In this document: positions 20,586 through 29,524 of the stretch, piece after piece | Numbering within the stretch: the first letter of the stretch is position 1 | How the letters are laid out: the number at the start of each line of letters is the position of its first letter | From: Synechococcus sp. BIOS-E4-1 | GTDB taxonomy: Bacteria; Cyanobacteriota; Cyanobacteriia; PCC-6307; Cyanobiaceae | NCBI RefSeq assembly: GCF_014279995.1 | Contig: NZ_CP047935.1 | Location: forward strand, 1,695,494 to 1,759,493 | Length of the DNA stretch: 64,000 bases | Direction of reading: 5' to 3' | The notes under the pieces: generated by a model | The model's database searches: none | The model's input: only the letters and a program-made list of their open reading frames with translations | Told to the model about the DNA's origin: nothing | Made by a program: the position numbers and the translations under genes

Positions 20586-20832
20586 CTATGTGGAGGGGTT
20601 GATCCCCTGGCTGAAGGTGCTTGCCAGGGATCCTGAGATCCAGACGATCACTCCAGGCGTGATCTCCAGGGTTCGTGGCCACAGCTCAGGCCTTCAATTG
20701 CGTGTTTCGATACCGGTAACAGGCGGCTTCAAGATGCTTGCACGCAAAGGCACCAGTGCTCAGGAAGTGTTTGTGGTCACCCAGCTCGCCAAGGACGAAC
20801 TACTGCGGCGAATCAAGACCTGCAGCCCCTAA
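20557..20832 (+). CDS. DUF2103 family protein
   Basis: A 91-residue protein starting with GTG. The sequence GRLVITHSTYVEGLIPWLK, ITPGVISRVRG and FKMLARKGTSAQEVFVVTQ matches DUF2103, a small basic family of cyanobacteria and archaea with no established role. It is the last gene of the core block before the AT-rich island. Confidence 0.8.
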   Translation: MGRLVITHSTYVEGLIPWLKVLARDPEIQTITPGVISRVRGHSSGLQLRVSIPVTGGFKMLARKGTSAQEVFVVTQLAKDELLRRIKTCSP

Positions 20833-20892
20833 GCAAAAAACATACAACAGAAGAACAGACCTGAAAGAGCTGACTCTGATCAATTTGTCTAT

Positions 20893-21201
20893 TCAGCTGG
20901 GTATTCCGATCGAAGCGTAAATGCAAAGAATCAATGTCATTGCAAGAACATAAATAATTCCCTCATACCTTGCCCAGCGCAATTTCCACTCATAGGGAAG
21001 ACCCAAAAGCCAGGACAATAATGTTACAAAAATAAACCCATATTCATTGAGTGTTGGCACCTGTCGGTGCAACGCTTTTTCTATAGCGGTTGAAATCAAG
21101 AAATAAAGTGCAATGTAGTCAAGTACGGATCCAACATTGTACAATAAGGCTTTTTTATTGACGGAAAAGTGTCGATTTTTTTTGAAAAAAATACTCATCA
21201 C
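20893..21201 (-). CDS. small membrane protein, unknown
   Basis: A 102-residue frame with three hydrophobic segments (VGSVLDYIALYFLIS, YGFIFVTLLSWLLGLPYEW, IIYVLAMTLILCIYA) and a basic N-terminus (MMSIFFKKNRHFSVNKK). It marks the start of the AT-rich accessory island. No family recognised. Confidence 0.6.
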   Translation of the reverse strand: MMSIFFKKNRHFSVNKKALLYNVGSVLDYIALYFLISTAIEKALHRQVPTLNEYGFIFVTLLSWLLGLPYEWKLRWARYEGIIYVLAMTLILCIYASIGIPS

Positions 21202-21397
21202 TGCAATGCCTATAACTTCATTACACGTTTCAGCTTAGAAGCACGAAAGACGTGGTCATGACGTCAGGGAACAAAGCCGTCAAACACAGCAAGCGTTCAC
21301 ATGGAACAAGACACCAAGAGCTCGAGCAAAACCAGGGAAGAGAACATCCAGCAATCACTTCTGAACTCAAGGATGTGACGCAAGAGACTCGAGAAGT

Positions 21398-21823
21398 TCA
21401 ATAACGGAAATGCTTGACAACGATCCACTCACCTTTTTTCCCTAATTCATCCTGGTAAGTCCCATTTTTAATAGCGTTATTCTCGTAACCAAGAAACTGG
21501 GATGTTGCCTGTTCTTCCTGACAGGAACGAGGGCTAACAGCAACAGTTTCAGTAATCATCTTAGACGCATAGGCTAATTTTTGCTTTTCCCATTCCATGA
21601 TTTCATGATCCCAGAAAGCAGCATCAGGCCTTGGCTTCTCTTGCTCAAATTTTGTTCTTTTTTCAAAACCAAGCAATTCACGTTGGTAATCAACCTTATC
21701 TTCCTGACTTTCCCATGCGCTGCAGGCACTCTCCGCCTCAGACCTGGATGGGTAACCCATCGAACATGCAGGAACAGAAACGAGCACAACAAATGCTGCC
21801 ATGACTAAGAGATAACGTTCCAC
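21398..21823 (-). CDS. lipoprotein, paralogue of a decayed gene at 30.6-31.1 kb
   Basis: A 141-residue predicted lipoprotein. Started from GTG at 21823 it has a signal peptide ERYLLVMAAFVVLVSVPAC with the lipidated Cys at residue 20, then a charged, coiled-coil-like body (SEAESACSAWESQEDK) and a C-terminus GEWIVVKHFRY. The frame is open to 21859. A second copy with the same plan (lipobox, charged body, a Cys-x-Glu-Glu region and VVKHFRYKKDY) lies interrupted at 30630-31079. Function unknown. Confidence 0.6.
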   Translation of the reverse strand: MERYLLVMAAFVVLVSVPACSMGYPSRSEAESACSAWESQEDKVDYQRELLGFEKRTKFEQEKPRPDAAFWDHEIMEWEKQKLAYASKMITETVAVSPRSCQEEQATSQFLGYENNAIKNGTYQDELGKKGEWIVVKHFRY

Positions 21824-22320
21824 AAGTGCATAACAGATGTTTTGCAAGCATAGCGACAATCAACCAGCTCATAAGCTGTCGGAAATCGTCGTCTGGATGA
21901 AATAAGGCAGATTACATAGAAGGACGTAGCAAAGGTGATAGTAAGCAAACCTGCAGCCATTCACCAGTCTCGATCATAAGCAACAAAGATTGAGACCTGA
22001 ATCCCTTGATTCACAAAGCCAAAAAACTCCAATATCAACAAAAGCGCAGGAATCAACGTTCAATAATGATCGAGTTAAAGCAATGGCTTGCAAATCTTCT
22101 TTTCATTCGTGGTTAAAGCCAAACTTCATCAATTGCTCAAGGCAATGTCACCTGGAAGCCAGAATTACTTATAGCAATGTACACATTCTGATGGCATACG
22201 TAACAATGTTTGAAATGTCACCCATACAGGCAATTCAATAACAGTCAAACCACTGCGGCCAGTCGGCTCAAAATCTCTGAAGTGTCGGAAACAGACCGAA
22301 TCATGGATAACAAGCGAAAC
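21824..22320. other. no supported gene
   Basis: AT-rich DNA. An open frame at 21990-22241 (+) starts with TTG and has no recognisable composition, so it is not called. Confidence 0.5.
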
Positions 22321-22533
22321 TCAGAAAACTGGGTGCAACTCTTCTTCCACAGCGCTTGCATTTTGATGCAGACCTTGGTGATGAAGCCTGCGAGCCTGAA
22401 GGATCAGAGGGTCAATGTCGCATTCCATTGACCAGCAGCGCTCAAGACAACGGCGCCAAACCGGTTCTGGACCGAAGGTAAAGCGGATGATTGCGGCCAT
22501 GGCGTCAGGGGCCCGAAACCCAGCAAAAGACAA
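22321..22533 (-). CDS. hypothetical protein
   Basis: A 70-residue frame, GC-richer than its surroundings, with a Cys- and Arg-containing middle (VWRRCLERCWSMECDIDPLI) and HHQGLHQNASAVEEELHP at the end. It starts with TTG at 22533; an ATG at 22500 (MAAIIRFTFG) is a reasonable alternative. Followed 10 bp upstream by another small frame on the same strand. No family recognised. Confidence 0.4.
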   Translation of the reverse strand: MSFAGFRAPDAMAAIIRFTFGPEPVWRRCLERCWSMECDIDPLILQARRLHHQGLHQNASAVEEELHPVF

Positions 22534-22543
22534 AAGCGACTCC

Positions 22544-22744
22544 TTAAGGTTGGCTTAAGACAACAGATTTTTGCAACAAGAGGTTGGTCGCTGACGCACA
22601 GGGCTGAGTCAGCAACGAATCAGGCCCAGCTGTCATCGACACCTGCACGGGACCATCAACAACCAAAACCAGTGTTGGCCTGATTTCTGAAGGCGGTGAA
22701 TCATCAAACTGCACCCTCGTGGCTTCAGAGCGATAACACATCAT
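22544..22744 (-). CDS. hypothetical protein
   Basis: A 66-residue frame starting at tandem ATGs (22744/22741), MMCYRSEATRVQFDDSPPSE, then a hydrophobic strand-like stretch IRPTLVLVVDGPVQVSM. The frame is open to a TTG at 22777 that would lie inside a perfect 8-bp hairpin (22761-22780), so the downstream ATG is preferred. Same strand as the 22321-22533 frame. Function unknown. Confidence 0.4.
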   Translation of the reverse strand: MMCYRSEATRVQFDDSPPSEIRPTLVLVVDGPVQVSMTAGPDSLLTQPCASATNLLLQKSVVLSQP

Positions 22745-22760
22745 CAAGAGGAAGGCTTGC

Positions 22761-22780
22761 CCCTTGATCTGAATCAAGGG
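22761..22780. repeat. perfect 8-bp inverted repeat
   Basis: CCCTTGAT, a 4-nt loop CTGA, then ATCAAGGG. No T-run follows on either strand, so it is not a standard terminator. It sits just upstream of the ATG of the 22544-22744 gene and could form in its 5' leader. Confidence 0.6.
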
Positions 22781-22899
22781 CTATAGATCACTGAGCCATG
22801 ATCAGACGCTGGCTTAGTATCGAACAGATCATTGTCAATTCATTAAGATCAACAAAAATCAATGCATTGCCATAGTCTGTACCGAAAAGCGGGTCTCCA

Positions 22900-23415
22900 G
22901 TGAATGTGCAGAAACAAGTTGAAGCCTTACTGGTAGATCACCGTTCCGTATTCATTGAATGCGCTAAACGCCTGACGGAGAGGCAAACATGGTCGCCGAT
23001 TGATTGCCCAGTAGTTGTTATTGATGCTCGCAATTTACCAGGCACAGCCCAAGTCTGCACAGTGGGAACTCTCAGCACGTTAGTACCAGCTTCAGCAGCA
23101 ATCGATATACCAGAGATCAAAGAATGGGTTCAGCTGGTACGTAAGAACGGACACGAGGACGCTTTTTCTGAGATGCTGAGTCGTCGAGGAGAAGACGCTG
23201 GGTGTCGCTTCGCCGAGGGATATGGCCTCCTACAGACCGAGCGACGCGAGGGGGTGGAATGTTTGTGGTCTACCAATGACCTGAGTCACTTTGTTGTGAA
23301 AACACGTGAAGCGTTTCCGAAAGCGATCGGGTGCGTGGCTCTGATTTCTGGAGAAGATGAAGTCTGTCGCGGTGTTGTCACCTTCGAGTCAGAAGTACAG
23401 AAACTACTCAACTAA
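22900..23415 (+). CDS. hypothetical protein, 171 residues
   Basis: An intact, protein-like frame starting with GTG at 22900 (MNVQKQVEALLVDHRSVFIE). It is mixed alpha/beta in character, with a VVVIDARNLPGTAQVCTVG strand region and a Cys pair spread over the chain. Codon use and GC are closer to the core genome than to the flanking island. No family recognised. It stands alone, with about 120 bp upstream free of genes. Confidence 0.65.
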   Translation: MNVQKQVEALLVDHRSVFIECAKRLTERQTWSPIDCPVVVIDARNLPGTAQVCTVGTLSTLVPASAAIDIPEIKEWVQLVRKNGHEDAFSEMLSRRGEDAGCRFAEGYGLLQTERREGVECLWSTNDLSHFVVKTREAFPKAIGCVALISGEDEVCRGVVTFESEVQKLLN

Positions 23416-23845
23416 CTGGCACTCATTGAAAGTGAAGAACGGGCGATCGTCGCAAGAGTAGATTTAATCAAATCAAAAAGAAAAAGGACTAGACAATCCC
23501 AAGCAAGCAAAATAAACAACAGCATAACTGTCTAAGATGGGCACTGAACGAATACAAAGATCGAAGAGTTCGCAAGCTCACACGGTGAAACCAAATAAAC
23601 CAGTAAGGGACATAGAGCTTTACATCCTTAAAACAGACAACGACCAACAACAACACTCACCATTCAGACGATGCTTCCCAAACTTGAAAGGTGCAGCTGC
23701 GCAGAGCCGGACAGAAGGCATTGTAGATTCTGCAGTCATAACATAATCAATTAGATTATGTAGGACAAACCATAGACAAACGAATCTATGGCCTCTCAAA
23801 GTAATAAAGCAAATCCCGAACGAGGAAGAACTGCTTTGAGACCAT
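23416..23845. other. no supported gene
   Basis: The frame at 23537-23746 (+) is antisense to the 3' flank of the next minus-strand gene and lacks protein-like character, so it is not called. Confidence 0.5.
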
Positions 23846-24187
23846 TCATTGACAGGCAAAATCAAAGAGTTTTTGAATGAGGATTGAAGAGGGCCTACCC
23901 GATTCAGTGGATATCCATACACCGTCAACAATCTTTTGCTTCTTTCCGGTCTCATCAACCATAACAAGTTCTTTACAATTAACCTGATAATCGCTGTCGG
24001 CTGCAAAAATATGATGACCACTAGCGATCAACCTAGTTTCTATATATAAAAAGTTGTCAGATCTTTTACCATGTCTTACTTGATAGTATGCAGTCTCAGT
24101 TACGTGATCATATGTCGTCCACTCGCCGGCACGAGCCGAGAGAACAGGTGACAATAAAATCATGAAAGCCAATAAGCTTTTCATCAC
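23846..24187 (-). CDS. secreted protein, possibly adhesin-E-like
   Basis: A 113-residue protein with a clear signal peptide (MMKSLLAFMILLSPVLSARA, cleavage after ARA) followed by GEWTTYDHVTETAYY and a later DYQVNCKELVMVDETGK segment with two Cys in the mature chain. The pattern Trp-x-x-[YV] near the mature N-terminus and a mid-chain NCK resembles small periplasmic proteins of the surface-adhesin-E type, but this is a weak resemblance. It overlaps the upstream gene by 4 bp (ATGA), so the two are co-transcribed. Confidence 0.65.
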   Translation of the reverse strand: MMKSLLAFMILLSPVLSARAGEWTTYDHVTETAYYQVRHGKRSDNFLYIETRLIASGHHIFAADSDYQVNCKELVMVDETGKKQKIVDGVWISTESGRPSSILIQKLFDFACQ

Positions 24188-24477
24188 TCCTCCTCACAAA
24201 CGCAAATGGCAGCACAAGCCTGGAGCTTCTTTAAAACTCCAGGATAAAGCTCAGCAAAATACTCCTCTGCATCTAACTGTTTTAGATAACCCTTGAAGTG
24301 GTGGTAACTGATCCCTTGCAGGTACTTCCAATACATCGAATCGATTTCTTGTGGTTTCACGTTAATCCTCAAATCTTCAGTGCTGCTTAAGAATCGCAGT
24401 GCAAAACCAAAATGACATCCCCCATTGGGACTAATTCTGTGAGTGTTGTCTAGCTCATTTAGGGGAATAAAAGACAA
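24184..24477 (-). CDS. hypothetical protein, 97 residues
   Basis: A frame coupled to the secreted-protein gene by an ATGA overlap. The N-terminus has an HRISPNGGCHFGFALRF segment; the C-terminus ends KKLQACAAICVCEEE with three Cys. No signal peptide and no family recognised. The tight overlap makes translation likely. Confidence 0.55.
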   Translation of the reverse strand: MSFIPLNELDNTHRISPNGGCHFGFALRFLSSTEDLRINVKPQEIDSMYWKYLQGISYHHFKGYLKQLDAEEYFAELYPGVLKKLQACAAICVCEEE

Positions 24478-25453
24478 AAAACAGAAAGTTCAGCTCAGAG
24501 TCCTGCTCAAAGCTTGTTAAGGCACTGATGTATCAACTGCTTTGCACATGCCAGTTGCCTTGACTGAATGCGATAGGTCATCAATACGGAATAGAGCATC
24601 CATAACAATTCAGCCAAGTGTATCTATCGACACGAAGGCTCTTCAGAACGAAGTAACTCCATGCTCTGCCACTTCCTTTTTAACAAGAACTTCAGCATTA
24701 ATAATCTTCGGTTCTTCCCATTCCCAACCTCATGCTGGCAAGATTCGTATGTAAGCCATATCAGGTTTACCATATTAAAAGGGATTCTTCATTTCCCTTT
24801 ACAAGATCTGATATGACATGAAATCGTTGATCAAAAGATCACTTTACCCACGTACAAAAAATAAATATATTCACCACCAAAATCTTTAATCACTGAATAC
24901 GCTACGCAACGAGAATCAAAGAATATGTGATATACAACCAGTGGACAACTGAACATTAGCGACAGCGAGCACAAAATTTGACAATCAACAATTACTTCTG
25001 AATGATCAATACTGTGCAAGCTGAGCTGCTACAAAACCAATGAGCAGGAAAGATAACCACTAAAACTCAAAGAATACAAAATAGCTTGGATTCGTTGTAG
25101 CAAACAACGATAGAACTCAGAGCAACAAATGAAGAGAGTTGACTAAAGTAGCGACAAAGAGAATTGCCTATCAAATTAGACCTGCGATATCATCTATGAC
25201 ATTGCGATAGTATAAAACAATCGATGACAAATATAAGTTAGCAAGAGTAAGTGAAGCACATCCTATTGAAACAAACAATATAGGTACATACTGCCCCTAA
25301 AGTCTACTAAAAGGAATGTCAAGTCAAAAATGAACTTAATGCTGTCTACATCTAGATCTAATTCAAGAAGCATTGATGATACACAATCACATTACACATT
25401 AACATCTCACTTTCCGTATAAGGGATATCGTTATAGAGATTGCAAACTTGATT
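24478..25453. other. AT-rich, no supported gene
   Basis: Short frames on both strands (for example 24542-24754 + and 24831-25019 -) are compositionally random. Nothing else recognised except the upstream part of the frame at 25330-25620, a shadow of the next gene. Confidence 0.5.
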
Positions 25454-25675
25454 ATGACATGGTTTGGTGTACCAGCGCATATGTCTCTGTACATACTGCT
25501 TGGGACTTTGCTGTTAATCGGCAGTTATTTTCTAGTAACTTTTATTTTTGCGACCTTAAGCATCACCAATTCACTCATTCAACTTATCATCTGCATATTA
25601 ATTGTAACCGTAGCGGTTAGGTTCTTCATTTTTATAACTAAAAAGACTTGGAAGCAAAGTGACTGGGATAGATAA
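25454..25675 (+). CDS. small two-helix membrane protein, paralogue A
   Basis: A 73-residue protein started at the ATG of MTWFG (a TTG two codons upstream is possible). Two hydrophobic helices (YILLGTLLLIGSYFLVTFIF and IQLIICILIVTVAVRFFIFI) are followed by a basic tail KKTWKQSDWDR. It aligns over its whole length with the gene at 27838-28059 (shared MTxFG start, YILLGT, KTWK.. tail). Function unknown; the shape resembles small membrane peptides such as immunity proteins or transporter regulators (inference only). Confidence 0.65.
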   Translation: MTWFGVPAHMSLYILLGTLLLIGSYFLVTFIFATLSITNSLIQLIICILIVTVAVRFFIFITKKTWKQSDWDR

Positions 25676-26899
25676 GTTAAATTTAACCGTTCATTCTTCA
25701 ACTAGCTGCAAGCATCAAAAAAGTATATGCAAGTGGAAATAATAATCAATAGCACAATTTCAAGAACGGGGCTCCAAATGAAGTAAAGATGTCAAAGCTA
25801 TACCCGGAAAGGAAAAGTTCTTGGCAAAAAAGGGAAGTGTCAGCATCAAACGAAATCGAAGGGAACACAATCTGGTGAGACTAGATAAGGGCAATCACCT
25901 AAGACAAAGTTATGAATTTTATGTTAAGTGGATCAAACAACTCAGTGAAGATTGGCCTGAACGCCAGCATGAGTTCGAGCGCACAGTACTAATTCCTTAG
26001 AACTATACGACCACCTTCTAATAATGCTGGCAACAGAAACTAATGCAACTGGGAACTAGTTAAAGAGTCCACTGATGACAAACCAAGTCTTGAAAAACCT
26101 ATCAGGTATTTGAATAGATGGACTGACTCACTTCAGATCGGAATCAATCATTGAAATTGTGACTTGGATACTGCACCACCGGCAGCCAAAAACCAAGTAC
26201 ATTACTTTTACGAGTCAACATTTTACCCACTAATGATGACGTAAACTTAATTTAATACAACCGCCAGAAACACAATCAATAACATCAAAGCCGAAAAACT
26301 CAATGCACGAATTAACCCACCATTAGTATGCCAATGAACATTAACAGAATATCAGTGGCTGTACTTAAAAAGATTTGACATGTCAGACACTACTGTCTAT
26401 GTGGTTACCTTGCTCTGCCTTTGTCAATTACCTTGTACTCCAGTGATTACAAGGTAATTGGCCACCATTTCCATGACACTATTCACAAAGTAATTCAGCA
26501 GTCCTAATCCTGTTGTCACAATCAGCCAACACGTCTGTAGATCAACAGCTTGAGTTCAATTAGTAAAACATTTTCCCTCGCAAACACAAATAGCAGTTCA
26601 TGCCCTGAGCTATATATTGAGAATCGGATAGATGACTCGAAGGAAGTGCTCAGTATCTGGACCCTACAGAAACTGACTCTGATCCCTGTAGGAGTTATGA
26701 GCCAAAACTCTCTAATAAAGCTATTCTGCTAGCTGTAATTTCAAGGCGACTCCAGTAACTCCATGATCCTGGGCGTTCTAGACCGAAATCAAAACACCAA
26801 TAAGCACCAAAAAAGTGCAGTCTCAATGGCCTGAATGGGGGATTACGAACGATCCCAAATAGCCAATACTCAGGTTTCACCTCTGACAGGGCCAGAACG
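25676..26899. other. AT-rich, no supported gene
   Basis: Frames at 26550-26732 (+) and 26695-26913 (-) are not convincing; the second is antisense to the leader of the small gene at 26900. The one structured element is the 13-bp inverted repeat at 26425-26460. Confidence 0.5.
26425..26460. repeat. perfect 13-bp inverted repeat
   Basis: CAATTACCTTGTA at 26425-26437, a 10-nt spacer, then TACAAGGTAATTG at 26448-26460. There is no T-run after it, so it is not an ordinary terminator; it could be a protein-binding palindrome, a cruciform or a mobile-element end. Confidence 0.75.
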
Positions 26900-27079
26900 A
26901 TGAGACTTACCACAGACCAGCAATGCCTTTATCGGGAACTGATGAACATAGAGACTGATCTTTTTTATGTGTCACCTCGGGATTGTAAACAACTGGCGAA
27001 AGGACTTACTCGAATGGGAAAACAGACACCACTGCAGTTAAGGTATTGGCTCGAAGCTCTTCATACGACTGATGCTTGA
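26900..27079 (+). CDS. 59-residue protein with a frameshifted copy 1.8 kb away
   Basis: A short gene (MRLTTDQQCLYRELMNIETD.., then SPRDCKQLAKGLTRMGKQ, RYWLEALHTTDA) starting at ATG 26900. A homologous stretch at 28736-28910 keeps QQCLYQEL, PRDCKQL and a WxEALLEADD end but needs a frameshift, and the two also share upstream sequence (CACCTCTGACA). Conservation of the protein rather than only the DNA suggests it was once a functional small protein. Helical, soluble; no family known to me. Confidence 0.55.
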   Translation: MRLTTDQQCLYRELMNIETDLFYVSPRDCKQLAKGLTRMGKQTPLQLRYWLEALHTTDA

Positions 27080-27399
27080 GAGACTTGTAACCTTAGCCCA
27101 GCTTTGTGTTCTGACAAGGGGAGCAACGAGCAGCTCGATAAGGGTTCACTTTTACTGAAAGGATTAAAGGACGACAATCGTCAGACATGATGGCCTGACA
27201 AATGGGAAAGAGCAAAATTACTGTATGGGAAAATTGATTCTCGGTGGTGAAGCAGCGGTAGGGCGGTCAACGCACAAACTCGTTCAAATCACTGATATTG
27301 AGTCAGTCATGATCCAGTGGGTCTAAGTAGAAGTTGTGACAAATCTCCTTATGAAGTAGTGGCGTTGCTATCATTAATTAAAAGTCTCAAGACAACTCA

Positions 27400-27585
27400 A
27401 TGACGGAAGAGCAGCCAATGAAGAAAACAACAAACAAGAACGGGTTGATTGAGGAAGAGTTAAAGGAGGTTGCAGGTGGTTACGACGTTGGCGAGGTTCC
27501 TTGTCCCTCTTATTCTTTGACTAAAAAGGAGCTCAGAGAAGTGAATGGGGGTGCTAGGGATTGCGAGGACGTATCAACATTATAA
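27400..27585 (+). CDS. putative double-glycine peptide precursor
   Basis: A 61-residue peptide containing two double-glycine sites, each preceded by an amphipathic motif: LIEEELKEVAGG (residues ~15-26) and LTKKELREVNGG (~40-51). The spacing and the E-E-L-x-x-V-x-G-G signature match leaders of peptides exported by C39-type peptidase transporters, and the first resembles the Nif11 leader end ELEGVAGG. Product segments would be YDVGEVPCPSYS and ARDCEDVSTL, each with one Cys. Precursor status is inferred. Confidence 0.5.
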   Translation: MTEEQPMKKTTNKNGLIEEELKEVAGGYDVGEVPCPSYSLTKKELREVNGGARDCEDVSTL

Positions 27586-27837
27586 GAGTTGAACGATAAA
27601 GATACATTAAGAGGTGTTGATGGAGAACGTCATGGCCAATCAATTAATGATTAGAAAGATAACTGTGCAGGCAAATAAAATATCAACGATAAACCTAGAA
27701 TAATTGAAAATTGAAAGTCAGCCTAGCAAATTCAAATAGAATTCAAATGTTCATGGTAAACTCAAATGAGCAAGCGATGCCACTGAATAAATGCACCATT
27801 GGAATAAAAACCATCTTTGTCATTATCAGGAATTGAT

Positions 27838-28059
27838 ATGACTAAATTTGGAGCAAAAGCTAGATTTGGATATTATATTCTTCTTGGGACTGCATTTTTT
27901 ATCGGCTGCTACCTTCTCATAAACCTTATATTCAATTCTTTAGGCATCTCCAACCCATTCCTTCATTACCTGATTACTATAGCGATTATTGCTTTGGGAA
28001 TTAGGCTATTTGCGCTTGTTTCGGTAAAAACCTGGAAAAAGAATGACCGAGAGAGATAG
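27838..28059 (+). CDS. small two-helix membrane protein, paralogue B
   Basis: A 73-residue protein starting at the ATG of MTKFGAKARF, with AGGA 7-8 nt upstream as Shine-Dalgarno; the frame is open to 27817. Two helices (YYILLGTAFFIGCYLLINLI and LHYLITIAIIALGIRLFAL) end in KTWKKNDRER. It is the paralogue of 25454-25675. The two copies flank the double-glycine peptide and the 59-residue gene, so a 2-kb duplication is likely. Confidence 0.7.
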   Translation: MTKFGAKARFGYYILLGTAFFIGCYLLINLIFNSLGISNPFLHYLITIAIIALGIRLFALVSVKTWKKNDRER

Positions 28060-28138
28060 GCTTTCAATACTGACATAACAAAGTCCCAAGAATAGTTTTT
28101 CGTTTACAAAAAACTCTAATTATCAAAGTATTCATGCT

Positions 28139-28424
28139 TTATTGATTCTGCACCGTAGTCGTAAGCCAAAGCATCAGAACATTGGCATGAACACTGGATA
28201 GAACGATGTCCATATGATTTTTGCAGCCAGCCACTGCTTCTAATTCCGCTGCTGAGAGCTCGGACAAACTGGATCGGATGCCGTTCGCAAACACTCAGTA
28301 CTGATCTGAATACCAGCGTCTACGGAAAGCTACACAGCATCTTCTGGAGTTGTGGCGGTTGTGATGGAATCTCTGACTTCAGGATTCGTCGAGACAAGAT
28401 TGAAAAGATCTTCTGGGCTAACAT
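28139..28424 (-). pseudogene. decayed Nif11-leader peptide gene (minus-strand subfamily)
   Basis: Minus-strand reading from the ATG at 28424 gives a start like the intact copies at 35450 and 57486 (SPEDLFNLVSTNPE, SITTATTPEDAV), but one base is missing after the first codons, an in-frame TAG replaces the Lys of AVKLA, and a second frameshift precedes LSELSAAELEAVAGC. The core region ends in LWLTTTVQNQ. At least three lesions make this a pseudogene. It shows that the subfamily once had three members here. Confidence 0.7.
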
Positions 28425-28735
28425 AAAGAATTAAAATCTAATTAGACTCTACAATGGCATCAAAGAGGATTTAAAAAGCTAGATCTACACTTTATTGCAT
28501 CTAACGGGCAATAGCCTCATGTCGCCAAAAAATGAATGATCTCTAAGTTATTAGAAAGTCATAGATTTTTGTAGAGGGTACTCATAAATAAAATTACACA
28601 CGTCTTGATTTCTTGTTTTTGTAGTTAGCTAAGGGCAGCAAGGTGTACTCTCCATGATGTCTTTAGCTCGTCCAGGGGATGACAGTCTGAACCATTCCGA
28701 CCACACTGAGGTGCACCTCTGACACGGCAAGGTGG
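28425..28735. other. AT-rich, no gene seen
   Basis: No frame or motif supported; the last ~50 bp share sequence with the leader of the 26900 gene. Confidence 0.5.
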
Positions 28736-28910
28736 TTGATACTGACTAAAGAGCAGCAATGCCTGTATCAGGAGCTGACGGACAGCGATGCTATTTTACC
28801 TAACGCCGCGGGACTGCAAACAACTGATAAAAGGGTTGTCTCGCAGGGGAGTTCAGGCACGCCAGCATCTAATGGAATGGTGTGAAGCATTGCTAGAGGC
28901 TGATGACTGA
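28736..28910 (+). pseudogene. frameshifted copy of the 59-residue gene
   Basis: The first part (LTKEQQCLYQELTDSDA) and the second part (LTPRDCKQLIKGLSRRGVQA, then WCEALLEADD) are in different frames, joined near 28791-28796; the ATG is replaced by TTG/CTG context. The second part aligns with the intact gene at 26900-27079. A one-base change in frame explains the loss. Confidence 0.6.
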
Positions 28911-28946
28911 GCAAGTTCTACATTGGGCTTGTTAGGCGCTCATTTG

Positions 28947-29207
28947 ATGTCCAGTAAGCCAAAGCTTTTGACAACAACCCAGACAGTCTCATTCTTGGTG
29001 GCTTTTATTGCGGTTATATCGTTATGGACTCTCGTACTTTTGAGATGGACACGTGATGGTGTTATTGCTCTGCAGCCTATAACTCTAGCTGATTACATAT
29101 TGATACTAGGTCTGTTCGTAGCAGTTCCTCTCCTGATAATTGCTTTGTTTGTAGGGACTGCTGCTTTCGTGGCATTGAAAAGAGCTAAGCCTCAACAGAA
29201 GGCATAA
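28947..29207 (+). CDS. small membrane protein, unknown
   Basis: An 86-residue protein from the ATG at 28947 (MSSKPKLLTTTQTVSFLV); the frame opens earlier with TTG at 28923. Two long hydrophobic helices (FLVAFIAVISLWTLVLL and YILILGLFVAVPLLIIALFV) and a basic tail KRAKPQQKA. No family recognised; likely real from its clean two-helix plan. Confidence 0.6.
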   Translation: MSSKPKLLTTTQTVSFLVAFIAVISLWTLVLLRWTRDGVIALQPITLADYILILGLFVAVPLLIIALFVGTAAFVALKRAKPQQKA

Positions 29208-29254
29208 GACTCTTAGGTTACTCCATTATAGAATTAATATCACTTTCTCCCAAG

Positions 29255-29524
29255 TCAGAAACTAATCCTCAATGGGCAGTTGTAATGATTATTACGAGCC
29301 TCAAAATTAAATCCTTCCACCATTTGGGCCTCCTGTCGATATGGCGTTGGGCTATTTCTAATTTGAGTATCTAAATTATCCAATACATCATATACTTGTC
29401 TCTGGGTATAGCCTGACTGCAGCATTACACACGCAACCGCTGCAGCCCCCTGTCCAAAATCATATCTAGCAGCATGTGCTGGAACCGCAGCAAGTAATGA
29501 AGCGAGAAGAAACAGTTTTTTCAT
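29255..29524 (-). CDS. small secreted protein
   Basis: An 89-residue protein with a textbook signal peptide (MKKLFLLASLLAAVPAHA, cleavage AHA|AR). The mature chain has two Cys (VACVMLQSGYTQRQVYDVLD and NHYNCPLRISF) that could form a disulphide in the periplasm. The same plan (signal peptide, Cys early and late) appears in the interrupted gene at 30325-30594. Function unknown. Confidence 0.65.
   Translation of the reverse strand: MKKLFLLASLLAAVPAHAARYDFGQGAAAVACVMLQSGYTQRQVYDVLDNLDTQIRNSPTPYRQEAQMVEGFNFEARNNHYNCPLRISF

Noticed and set aside
20382-20636. Plus-strand 84-codon frame between the PucC gene and DUF2103
   Set aside because: Overlaps DUF2103 in another frame; the minus-strand frame is the better candidate there.
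23620-24021. 133-codon minus-strand frame
   Set aside because: Overlaps the signal-peptide protein at 23846-24187 in another frame and lacks protein-like character.
27240-27300. tRNA-like stretch with D-arm-like AGCGGTAGGGCGG and T-loop-like GTTCAAATC
   Set aside because: The distance between the two motifs is too short for an anticodon arm and no acceptor stem pairs; at most a fragment.
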